Source of the DNA: Armatimonadota bacterium
GTDB taxonomy: Bacteria; Armatimonadota; Zipacnadia; Zipacnadales; JABUFB01
Direction of reading: 5' to 3'
Length of the DNA: 64,000 bases
Assembly: GCA_013314775.1 (NCBI GenBank)
Contig: JABUFB010000001.1
Span: 248,001 to 312,000, forward strand
In this document: piece by piece, positions 36,336 to 44,442 of the stretch
Layout: each line of letters starts with the position of its first letter
Position numbering within the stretch: position 1 is the stretch's first letter
Notes under the pieces: generated by a model
Database searches by the model: none
Seen by the model: the letters and a program-made list of their open reading frames with translations, nothing else
Told to the model about the DNA's origin: nothing
Position numbers and translations under genes: made by a program

Positions 36336-37064
36336 GTGTTCACCACCGTGACGATCCGGCAGTACGAACGGGGGCTCGACTACCGCAAGGGGCGTTTCGC
36401 TGGAGTGCTTGAGCCCGGCCAGTACCGCCTCTGGGCTTTCCAGGGCCGCGCCATCCTGAATGTGGATATGCGCGAGACTGCGCTCCAGGTCACCGGGCAG
36501 GAAGTGCTCACCGCCGACAACGTGCCCGTGCGTCTGAACCTCCTGGTGCGCTACCGGGTGGTGGACCCGGCCGCGGCGATCCACGAGGTGACCTCGTTCA
36601 GCGACGCCTTGTACCAGGCCACTCAGCTTGCCGCCCGCGACGTCGTCGTGTCCATGGATCTCGAGCAGTTCCTTGCCCAGCGCATGACTCTCGGCGAAAG
36701 GCTCACGAAAACCGTTGCGGCCGCAGCGGCCCAATTCGGCGTGGACGTGACTCTGGTGGCGGTGAAGGATGCGGTGCTCGATTCCGATCTTCGCGCCGCG
36801 TACCAGGCCAAGCTTGCCGCCGATCAGCGCGGGCAGGCGGCGCTCATCGAAGCCCGCCACAAGGTGGCCACTGCCCGGGCCGAGGCCAATGCAGCGAAGA
36901 TCTACACCGAGAACCCGGCGGTCATGGCCAACCGGCAGCTGGACATCCTCCAGCAGGCCGCCCAGCACGGCTACGGAAACCACTTCGTGTTCCTGCCCGA
37001 CACTGTGGCGGAGATTGCCCGCAAGTTGGCGTCGCAAGACAGTGCGCCGCCTGAGGCCGAATAG
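36336..37064 (+). CDS. SPFH/band 7 (slipin-like) protein without a membrane anchor
   Basis: The protein of about 242 residues has the prohibitin/stomatin fold: VLEPGQYRLWAF, LLVRYRVVDPAAAIHEV, ARDVVVSMDLEQFL and the coiled-coil AYQAKLAADQRGQAALIEARHKV. Unlike most slipins there is no N-terminal hairpin or transmembrane segment. I chose GTG 36336 because GAGGAGG lies about 11 bases upstream; GTG 36324 is the alternative. No NfeD partner is next to it. It probably forms oligomeric membrane-associated scaffolds. Confidence 0.8.
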   Translation: MFTTVTIRQYERGLDYRKGRFAGVLEPGQYRLWAFQGRAILNVDMRETALQVTGQEVLTADNVPVRLNLLVRYRVVDPAAAIHEVTSFSDALYQATQLAARDVVVSMDLEQFLAQRMTLGERLTKTVAAAAAQFGVDVTLVAVKDAVLDSDLRAAYQAKLAADQRGQAALIEARHKVATARAEANAAKIYTENPAVMANRQLDILQQAAQHGYGNHFVFLPDTVAEIARKLASQDSAPPEAE

Positions 37065-37093
37065 CCGGGCCAAGCCGCAGAAGCAAGCAACAA

Positions 37094-37118
37094 CGGCGAG
37101 CCCATCCTGGGCTCGCCG
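37094..37118. terminator. Terminator hairpin between convergent genes
   Basis: CGGCGAGCCCA and TGGGCTCGCCG form a perfect 11-bp stem with a 3-base loop between the SPFH gene and the minus-strand prepilin gene. No clear U-tract is seen on either side. Confidence 0.6.
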
Positions 37119-37145
37119 CTCGCATTGCGGTTCGTGATCGAAGAG

Positions 37146-37784
37146 CTACTCGGTCGGGGTGTAGGGGTTCCAGAAAACCGCCTGGTCCAATTGCTCCTCG
37201 CGACCCCACTTGGCGTGTCCGTCGATGTACCCGAACACGATGCCGTCATTGTGCCGCTGAGGGTAGCGGTTCCCGATGAAGGAGTTGTCGGCCGGCGCTC
37301 CGCAGATGTCATTGTTCGCATCATTGGCCCACCAGCGCCCGCTGGTTGAGATCTTCCCATCGCCTTGCACGCATTCGGGCGGGACGTCAGCGACCGCGAT
37401 CTTCGTGGACGGATCCCAGAAATTGCCCAGCGACTGTCCGCTCGCGCCTATGTTCAGGCCGTAGCCGGGGCCGCTGTCCTTCCGGTCAGGGCAGAAGAGA
37501 ATCTGGCGGTTGCGGGTGTAGGCGAACACGCCGTTATACCACTGGTCATCGGTGGTGGCGGCATTCAGGTCCGCATCCCCACGCACCACGGTCTCGTCAT
37601 AGTCCTGGGCGTACATGACGACGGCCAGCGTAATCTGGTAGACATTGGAAATGCACGCGGCCTGACGCCCCTTAGCGCGCGCCCTGGCAAATACCGGGAA
37701 GAGGATCGAGGCCAGGATCGAGATAATGGCGATGACCACCAGAAGCTCGATCAGGGTAAACCCCGAGAACGGTGTTCGTCGCAT
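37146..37784 (-). CDS. Prepilin-like protein with H-X9-DG C-terminus
   Basis: The 212-residue protein has a class III prepilin N-terminus ([16 protein letters not shown], cleavage after Gly) and the extended helix [21 protein letters not shown], typical of Armatimonadota pseudopilins. The C-terminal motif HNDGIVFGYIDG fits H-X9-DG. I chose ATG 37784 because AAAGGCGGA lies just upstream. It is probably processed by a prepilin peptidase and exported, with an unknown extracellular role. It stands alone, away from the pair at 51898-53526. Confidence 0.88.
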   Translation of the reverse strand: MRRTPFSGFTLIELLVVIAIISILASILFPVFARARAKGRQAACISNVYQITLAVVMYAQDYDETVVRGDADLNAATTDDQWYNGVFAYTRNRQILFCPDRKDSGPGYGLNIGASGQSLGNFWDPSTKIAVADVPPECVQGDGKISTSGRWWANDANNDICGAPADNSFIGNRYPQRHNDGIVFGYIDGHAKWGREEQLDQAVFWNPYTPTE

Positions 37785-38037
37785 CGACAGTCCGCCTTTC
37801 ATGCGTTTGGCCCCATTATGCCCCGGACCTGCCTTCGATAACGCGCCACGGGGCCCATTTGTTCATACTTTGTGGCGGGGACGAGAGTGATCGATGGAAC
37901 ACCGTGGGCCAGTCCTTCGTTTTTCCCCACCGGCAAGGCCGACACCTTCGTCCCTTCGTGAAGGCCCTTTGGCCGAGCAGGGGGAAACTAGCGACTACGC
38001 CAATCCTCGGGCCCAACGCCCCATAAAGAGGTCCACT

Positions 38038-40707
38038 ATGCCCCTACTTGCGCTGATCGCTCTCGTGCTCTCCACTCCCTGCAGCGCACAGGAGGTCGCC
38101 CATCCCGTGTATCCCTCAAACGTCACGGCAGCCGGCGTTCCGAGCCTTCAGGCGGCGGTGAAAGATCTTCTTGCCATGTCCGACCAGGAGCTGCGCGACT
38201 TTGTTCCGAAGGTCAACGGCTTCCTCTTCTGTGGCTGCCCCAATTGTGATATGGGCACTCAGGAGGGCCAGATCAAGTGGAAAGGCATGGCTGACCCGGA
38301 CAAGGCCCAGTGCCGCTTCTGCGGGTTCGAATACCCCAGCGACAAGTACCCCGAGAACCGCACCAAGACCGGTACCAACTTCCGTGGCCAGACCGTCACC
38401 TACCGGTACTATCAGGATGCCGAGGGAAACGAGTATTTCTTCTCCGGAAGAATCAGTTATGACAAGAAGCTCTGGCTGTCCGATCGCCTGCTGGATCTCG
38501 CGAGGCTTTATGCGGCCACGAAAGACCCCAAGGTAGCGCACAAGGCGGCGGTTCTCCTGCACGCTCTAGCCGAAGCGTACAGGGGCTGGTGCGCCCACAA
38601 TGACTGGCCTTTCCGCCCCAAAGGGCCCGTGCCGCCCAAGCCGCCTTTCCCCACCACTGGCGGTATGTGGAACCGTTGGTTCTACGTAGATGTGCCGAAG
38701 GAGCCGCTCCTTGCCTACGACCTCATCGCCGGTTCCGGCGCGCTCGAGGAGCTTTCGGCCGAGCTTGGCAGGGATGTGCGCAAGCAGATCGAGGAGGACT
38801 TCTTCCGCTTCAGCGTCTGGTTCGTGCGCACCTATAAGGAAGAGTACAGCAACATGTCCCCCGGTATCTATGAGGGGCTCATCATCGCCGGGCGGGTGCT
38901 GGGCGACCCCTCATATGTGCATGACGGCGTCGAACGTTTCAAAGGCCTCCTCCAGCGCCAGTTCTTCCATGATGGCTTCTGGCGCGAGGGGTCGATCTCG
39001 TACCACGACCAGACCATCTTCTGGATGAACCGGGTCGCCGACATGGTCAAGGGCTACTCCGACCCCACCGGGTACGCGGACGAAACCACCGGGCAGCGCT
39101 ATGACAACCTGGACTTGATGGCCCAGTTCCCGCTGGCGAAGACCGCGCTGAACATGCGGCAGCGTTATGTCTACCCTGACGGCAGGATCATCCCCACCCA
39201 TGATGCATGGCCATACAGTTCCGTGCGCGCGCCGGAGCAGTCTGAGCCGTGGATACTGCCGGGAATGGGGCAGGCTATCCTCGGGTTCGGCAAAGGGCAG
39301 GGACAGGTACAGGCCCACTTGCATTTCAGCGGCGGGTATGGCCACGAGCACCGGGACAACCTGCACCTGAGCCTCCACGCCGCCGGGCATGAACTGCTGC
39401 CCGATCTTGGCTACACCCACACGCGCTACCGGGCCTGGACCGTCTGTACCCCCGCCCACAACACGGTGGCTATCGACGAACAGGAGCAGGCATCCCGGGG
39501 CCATGTCTGCAATCTCACCCTCTGGGCGCCAGAAGCCGGGATTGCCCAGGTGGTCGAGGCAGAATCCCGGGCAAGCTACCCCGAAAAAGCCGAAGACTTC
39601 CGACGCATGCTGGCGCTGGTTCCCGTGGGCGACGCCGACGCATACGTCCTGGATGTTTTTCGCGTGACCGGCGGCGCGCAGCACGACTACTTCCTCCACG
39701 GAAGCGCCGACGTGGAGCAGACGGCGCGCTGTAATGCCCCGCTCCAGTCCATAGACGGAAGCCTGCTGGGGCCTGGCGTGGAGTTCCGGTTGCCCACTCT
39801 TGGCGAATCAGACAGTGGCAAGGCCCCGGCCGGCCGCAACCCAGCCTACGGCTTCATCCAAAACCTGCGCGAAGGCCCCGCCGGGCAGTTGCTGAATATC
39901 ACCTTCGAGCCGGAAGGCGCCGGGGCCCGGTACACCGGCAGCTTCCTGTGCGAGGCCGGGACACGAATTGCCCTGGGCGATGCGCCCTCCATCCGCCGCG
40001 CGAAGGAAGACGACAAGCTTGTTGACCGCGACCGCATGCCCGTGGCCGTCCTGCGCAGGTCCGCTGAGGCCCCGCTGTCCAGCGTGTTCGCCGCCATCCA
40101 CCGCGGCTGGGATTCAGTGGACCCGGTGCAGTCCGTGACCCGCCTGGACGGGGTGGAGGCTCCGCCGAGAGCGCTCGCGCTGGAGGTGCGTCACGCCGCC
40201 GGAACAGACGTCCTGCTCTCATGCGCCGAGAGCGGCGATCCGATCCGGGCCGGAGACAGCGTGGTCACTGATGCCCGCTTCGCCCTGATCCGCCGCGACG
40301 GTGGGGGCAGACTGATCTCCGCGTCGCTGGTCGGGGGCACGGTGCTGGAGCACGGGGATGTCTCCCTGCGCTGCCACGGGCCAATGAAGGGCCAACTGCT
40401 CCGCGCGGGACTGCTCGACGCTCAAGGCGGCAGGTACGGCCTGGATGTATCCACGCGCTTGCCCGCAGGCACTGCGCTGACCGGCCAGATGATCCTGCTG
40501 ATCCACCAGGACGGCCGCACCCACGGGCATCTCATCGCTTCCGTGGAGGATTCAGGGGCCGGCAGCCGCGTCTGGCTTGACGGCGACCCCGGGTTCGTTT
40601 TCCAGGACGAAAAGACTCGGTTCGTCTCCTTCCCGCAGGGCGAGAGCGTCGGCCCGGTGCAGTTCGCAGTAGAGAGCGTGATTGCGGTGAGCCGGGCGAC
40701 CGACTAG
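38038..40707 (+). CDS. Heparinase II/III-like exported protein
   Basis: The 889-residue protein has a signal peptide (LALIALVLSTPCSAQE), a Cys cluster at residues 65-95 (FCGCPNC, then CRFCGF), an alpha-toroid region (residues about 140-400) and the heparinase II/III core with GGYGHEHRDNLHLSLHAAG and YRAWTVCTPAHNTVAID, where the His and Tyr residues fit the polysaccharide lyase active site. A large beta-sandwich makes up the rest. It probably cleaves uronate-containing polysaccharides outside the cytoplasm. AAGAGG precedes ATG 38038. Confidence 0.87.
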   Translation: MPLLALIALVLSTPCSAQEVAHPVYPSNVTAAGVPSLQAAVKDLLAMSDQELRDFVPKVNGFLFCGCPNCDMGTQEGQIKWKGMADPDKAQCRFCGFEYPSDKYPENRTKTGTNFRGQTVTYRYYQDAEGNEYFFSGRISYDKKLWLSDRLLDLARLYAATKDPKVAHKAAVLLHALAEAYRGWCAHNDWPFRPKGPVPPKPPFPTTGGMWNRWFYVDVPKEPLLAYDLIAGSGALEELSAELGRDVRKQIEEDFFRFSVWFVRTYKEEYSNMSPGIYEGLIIAGRVLGDPSYVHDGVERFKGLLQRQFFHDGFWREGSISYHDQTIFWMNRVADMVKGYSDPTGYADETTGQRYDNLDLMAQFPLAKTALNMRQRYVYPDGRIIPTHDAWPYSSVRAPEQSEPWILPGMGQAILGFGKGQGQVQAHLHFSGGYGHEHRDNLHLSLHAAGHELLPDLGYTHTRYRAWTVCTPAHNTVAIDEQEQASRGHVCNLTLWAPEAGIAQVVEAESRASYPEKAEDFRRMLALVPVGDADAYVLDVFRVTGGAQHDYFLHGSADVEQTARCNAPLQSIDGSLLGPGVEFRLPTLGESDSGKAPAGRNPAYGFIQNLREGPAGQLLNITFEPEGAGARYTGSFLCEAGTRIALGDAPSIRRAKEDDKLVDRDRMPVAVLRRSAEAPLSSVFAAIHRGWDSVDPVQSVTRLDGVEAPPRALALEVRHAAGTDVLLSCAESGDPIRAGDSVVTDARFALIRRDGGGRLISASLVGGTVLEHGDVSLRCHGPMKGQLLRAGLLDAQGGRYGLDVSTRLPAGTALTGQMILLIHQDGRTHGHLIASVEDSGAGSRVWLDGDPGFVFQDEKTRFVSFPQGESVGPVQFAVESVIAVSRATD

Positions 40708-40754
40708 GGGAAGAATCTGCTGCGCACATCCGGCAAGTGAACACAGGTGATCGC

Positions 40755-42218
40755 ATGCCCCGCGACTGTATTCTCGCCATTGACCAGGGTACCACTTCCA
40801 GCCGCGCGCTGGTGGTGGGCCCGTCAGGGGATATCTTGGCCCAGCAGAGCTGCGAGTTCCCTCAGCATTACCCCCGCCCGGGCTGGGTGGAGCACGATCT
40901 GGACGAGATCTGGCGCAGCGTCGTGATGTCCGTAAGCGGCGCTATCACAGGCCTTGCGGGGGGCTGGAGCCGGATCGCGGCCATCGGCATCACCAACCAG
41001 CGCGAGACCGTGGGCATATGGGATCGCGAGAGCGGAAGGCCCCTTGCTCCGGCCATCGTCTGGCAGTGTCGGCGCACCGCGCGGGTGTGCGACGACCTCC
41101 GAACCCGGGCGGGCGAGCGCATCCGGCAAATCACTGGACTCACCGTGGACCCTTATTTCTCAGGGCCAAAACTGCATTGGCTGTTGGAGAACCCGCCCAA
41201 TCAGGACGCCCACCGGATCGCCGCCGGGACGATCGACACCTGGCTGGTGTGGCGTCTCACCGGCCGCCACGCTACCGACCCCACCAATGCCTCGCGCACC
41301 ATGCTGTTCGACATCGACGCCCGATCCTGGAGCGAGGAGCTGCTGGACCTGATGCGCGTGCCCCGGCAGGTGCTCCCGGAAGTCGTCCCTTCGGGTGGCG
41401 ATTTCGGGTTCACCTCGGGCATGGATGGCTTCCCCTCCGGCATCCCGGTGCGGGCGGTCATGGGTGACCAGCAGTCCGCGCTCTTCGGCCAAGGGTGCGT
41501 GCGCGCCGGACAGGCGAAAAACACCTACGGTACGGGCTGCTTCCTGTTGGCGAACACCGGTGTCGACAGGGCTGACTCCAGCGCCGGCCTGCTCACCACA
41601 CTGGCATGCGACGCATCTGGCAATGTCTGTTACGCCCTCGAAGGCAGCGTGTTCATCGCGGGAGCGGTTGTCCAGTGGCTCAGGGATGAGCTTCAGATCA
41701 TCCGCGACTCTTCGGAGATCGAGGCCCTGGCGGCGAGCGTTCCCGACACCGCCGGGGTGCATTTCGTGCCGGCATTCGTGGGGCTCGGAGCGCCCTACTG
41801 GGATTCCGCCGCCCGAGGGGCAATTCTCGGCCTCACACGTGGCGCAGGGCGGGCTCACATCGCCCGGGCGGCCCTGGAATCCATCGCCCACCAGAGCGCG
41901 GATGTGATCGACGCCATGCGTACCGACGGGGCTGACATAGGCGAACTGGACGTGGATGGTGGGGCGTGTGCCAACGACCTGCTCATGCAGATGCAGGCTG
42001 ATCTCGCGGGCGTGACTGTGGTTCGCCCGGCACAGCGGGAAATGACCGCGCTCGGCGCGGCGTACCTCGCCGGGATCTCTGTCGGCCTCTGGGACCACCC
42101 TTGGTCGTTGCGGAGCCAGGACATCGTTCACTTCGTCCCGCGGCTGGATGAAACCGAACGGGCTCGCATGCGCGCGGGATGGCGGCAGGCGGTGGCGCAG
42201 GTGCGGCGGGGAATTTGA
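40755..42218 (+). CDS. glpK: Glycerol kinase
   Basis: The 487-residue FGGY kinase phosphorylates glycerol to glycerol 3-phosphate. The N-terminus AIDQGTTSSRALV, the mid motif GITNQRETVGIWDRESG and the signature LGAPYWDSAARGAILGLTRG are those of GlpK. AGGTGA precedes ATG 40755, six codons after a weaker GTG. No glpF or glpD is adjacent. An intrinsic terminator begins at its stop codon, so it is probably a single-gene unit. Confidence 0.92.
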   Translation: MPRDCILAIDQGTTSSRALVVGPSGDILAQQSCEFPQHYPRPGWVEHDLDEIWRSVVMSVSGAITGLAGGWSRIAAIGITNQRETVGIWDRESGRPLAPAIVWQCRRTARVCDDLRTRAGERIRQITGLTVDPYFSGPKLHWLLENPPNQDAHRIAAGTIDTWLVWRLTGRHATDPTNASRTMLFDIDARSWSEELLDLMRVPRQVLPEVVPSGGDFGFTSGMDGFPSGIPVRAVMGDQQSALFGQGCVRAGQAKNTYGTGCFLLANTGVDRADSSAGLLTTLACDASGNVCYALEGSVFIAGAVVQWLRDELQIIRDSSEIEALAASVPDTAGVHFVPAFVGLGAPYWDSAARGAILGLTRGAGRAHIARAALESIAHQSADVIDAMRTDGADIGELDVDGGACANDLLMQMQADLAGVTVVRPAQREMTALGAAYLAGISVGLWDHPWSLRSQDIVHFVPRLDETERARMRAGWRQAVAQVRRGI

Positions 42219-42239
42219 TAGACCTCCCGCAACTTTTTT
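42203..42239 (+). terminator. Intrinsic terminator overlapping the glpK stop
   Basis: GCGGCGGGG and CCTCCCGC pair with one bulge and one G-U around an 11-base loop, followed by AACTTTTTT. The stem begins inside the last codons of glpK. Confidence 0.7.
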
Positions 42240-42383
42240 CGCGAGCATGAAGGAGAACATCGCGGGGTGGGGAATAGCCTATGGGCGCAAGCGAGAACGC
42301 CTCGCCGTGCCGGGCCGCGGCAATCGCGGTGGCACACCATGAAGGCGGCGCTGGATCAGTCCCGGGGCAGAGGGTGGCTGACC

Positions 42384-42412
42384 TTGACGGTGCCTATGGG
42401 CCGTGATACGAT
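42384..42412 (+). promoter_or_regulatory. Sigma70-type promoter for the ABC/FtsX operon
   Basis: TTGACG (five of six -35 bases) and TACGAT (five of six -10 bases) are separated by exactly 17 bases. Transcription would start near 42419, about 55 bases before the FtsX gene, right after the glpK terminator. Confidence 0.75.
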
Positions 42413-42474
42413 ATAAATCTACCCATCATAGGGACCTCCGACGTTGCTTTCTCAACAGTGGAGCCGACTACGCC

Positions 42475-43200
42475 ATGATTGATATCAAGAAGCTGGCGGA
42501 GCTATCGCGGCAGACCGATACGGACATGACCATCGGTCGTCAGATCACTCTGCCCTGGAGCAACGCCTTCAAGATCAGCATGCGGAACGTCACCCTGAGG
42601 CTTGGTCGCGCGGCGATCACGGCCTCCGGTGTCGTTCTCGGTATCGCGTTCCTCATGTCCGTCTGGACCAGCCGGGTCGCTATCGAGGGCATCGAGCGCT
42701 TTGAGCAGCAAAGCGCCCGAGCAGTGTCCGCAGTGGATGAAGAGGGCAACCTCATCGGTCCCGGGGCCGAGGAAGCGCTTGCAGAGAAGAACAGGCGCAA
42801 TGCCCGGCAGAACTGGCTGGTCGTCATGTCGCTCCTCGTCTGCACTGTTGGCATCACCAACTCCATGCTCATGTCCGTTACGGAACGGTTCCGGGAAATC
42901 GGGACCATGAAATGCCTCGGCGCGCTGGACATTTTCATCGTCCGCCTTTTCCTCATCGAAACGGCCTTTCTCGGCTTCCTGGGTTCCGTGGTCGGTGTGA
43001 TTATCGGCCACCTGACCATGCTCGTCGTCTACACCATCAAGGACCATTCCGTTGCGGCGAAAATGGACTGGGGCGAAATGATCGTGTACGTGCTCATCGC
43101 TCTGGCGATAGGCACCTTCCTTTCGTTCCTCGCGGCGATCCCGCCCGCGGTGCGTGCTGCGCGCATGCCCCCGGCCGCCGCGCTCCAGACCGAAATATAG
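42475..43200 (+). CDS. Minimal FtsX-like ABC permease
   Basis: The 241-residue protein has four membrane segments (residues about 42-64, 113-132, 159-185, 203-225) in the FtsX arrangement, with the coupling segment SVTERFREIGTMKCLGALD. The loop after TM1 is only about 48 residues, far shorter than the 200-residue periplasmic domain of MacB or LolC/E, so it cannot contact substrate in the usual way by itself. GGAG precedes ATG 42475. It heads an operon with the ATPase at 43285 and the giant permease at 44443. Confidence 0.88.
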   Translation: MIDIKKLAELSRQTDTDMTIGRQITLPWSNAFKISMRNVTLRLGRAAITASGVVLGIAFLMSVWTSRVAIEGIERFEQQSARAVSAVDEEGNLIGPGAEEALAEKNRRNARQNWLVVMSLLVCTVGITNSMLMSVTERFREIGTMKCLGALDIFIVRLFLIETAFLGFLGSVVGVIIGHLTMLVVYTIKDHSVAAKMDWGEMIVYVLIALAIGTFLSFLAAIPPAVRAARMPPAAALQTEI

Positions 43201-43284
43201 CAAAGGTCGCCCCGCCCACGGGCGAAAGGTGCGGGGCCTTACAGCACGGCCAAGCAGCCGGTGCACACTTGCAGGAGGCCACCC

Positions 43285-44175
43285 ATGGCGCTCATCAAAT
43301 GCCCCAAGTGCGACTACGAGGAAGATACTACCGGGCTGGTCACGGTCTGCCCGAAATGCAAGGCTGACCTGACGCAGGTCATGCACGAAGTGGGCAAGAT
43401 CGAAAAGAAAAGCCGCGGGGGGCTTGTGCGCGACGACTCGGTGACAACCCACGAGTTCATCGTCCGCACCAAGGGGCTGACCAAGGAATACACCATGGGC
43501 GACCAGACCGTGCGCGCCCTGCGAGGTGTGAACCTGGACATCCGGCGCGGCGAGTATCTGTCGATCATGGGCCCCTCGGGGTCCGGCAAATCCACCCTCT
43601 TCAACATGGTGGGGGGACTGGACAAGCCCACCTCCGGCACCTGCTTCATCGAGGAAGTCGACATGGCTCAGCTTGACGCCTTCGAGCTGGCGTGGCTCCG
43701 GTGCCGCAAGATCGGGTACATCTTCCAGAGCTTCAACCTGATCCCCGTCATGACGGCCTTGGAGAACGTCACTCTGCCAATGATCTTCGCGGGCATGAGC
43801 ACCGACGAGATGATGGAGCGCGGCCGCACCCTCCTGGAACTCGTGGGCTTGGGTGAGCGCATCCACCACAAACCCTTCGAGCTTTCCGGTGGCCAGCAGC
43901 AGCGCGTGGCGGTCGCACGCTCCCTTGCAAACAGCCCGGCTATTATTCTCGCCGACGAGCCCACCGGTAACCTCGACCTGCAGACCGGTAAGGAAATCAT
44001 CGACCTCCTCAAAGAGCTGAATGAGGAAAGCGGAGTCACCATCATCTCCGCCACCCACGACCTGAAGATGATCGACGTCTCCGACCGCATTGTGCATATT
44101 CGCGACGGAGATGTGGAGCGCATCGAGCGCCGCGAGGACATTGAACTTGAAGTCGGGACCCTCGGCGGCGAGTAG
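43285..44175 (+). CDS. MacB/LolD-type ABC ATPase with N-terminal zinc ribbon
   Basis: The 296-residue ATPase has all ABC motifs: Walker A GPSGSGKST, Q-loop in GYIFQSFNLIP, signature LSGGQQQR, Walker B IILADEPTGNLD and switch His in SATHDLKM, close to the LolD/MacB/FtsE group. Before this, residues 1-30 contain CPKC (6-9) and CPKC (22-25), a zinc ribbon not normally present in this ATPase family. AGGAGG lies before ATG 43285. It should power the FtsX permeases on both sides. Confidence 0.92.
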   Translation: MALIKCPKCDYEEDTTGLVTVCPKCKADLTQVMHEVGKIEKKSRGGLVRDDSVTTHEFIVRTKGLTKEYTMGDQTVRALRGVNLDIRRGEYLSIMGPSGSGKSTLFNMVGGLDKPTSGTCFIEEVDMAQLDAFELAWLRCRKIGYIFQSFNLIPVMTALENVTLPMIFAGMSTDEMMERGRTLLELVGLGERIHHKPFELSGGQQQRVAVARSLANSPAIILADEPTGNLDLQTGKEIIDLLKELNEESGVTIISATHDLKMIDVSDRIVHIRDGDVERIERREDIELEVGTLGGE

Positions 44176-44442
44176 TGCAACCGATACGTCCGGTCCCTGC
44201 CGGGAAGGCAGGTCCCATTGTGCATCAGTGAGGGCACGGAGCGCGCGGCAGGCACTGTCGCGCGCCGTGTTCGCCTTACGGTCCCACCGATTCGCCCATT
44301 GCCTTCCGCAGCCCTCAACGCTGCGGAATATGGGTGGGCACTCAAAATCAGGAACAAGCAAACCCGGGTCCTCGCCGGTGGCCCGGCGGGCATTGGCGCG
44401 CCGGCAGCGCAGTTGTAGACCCAAGGCGGTGAGTCAGTCTTG

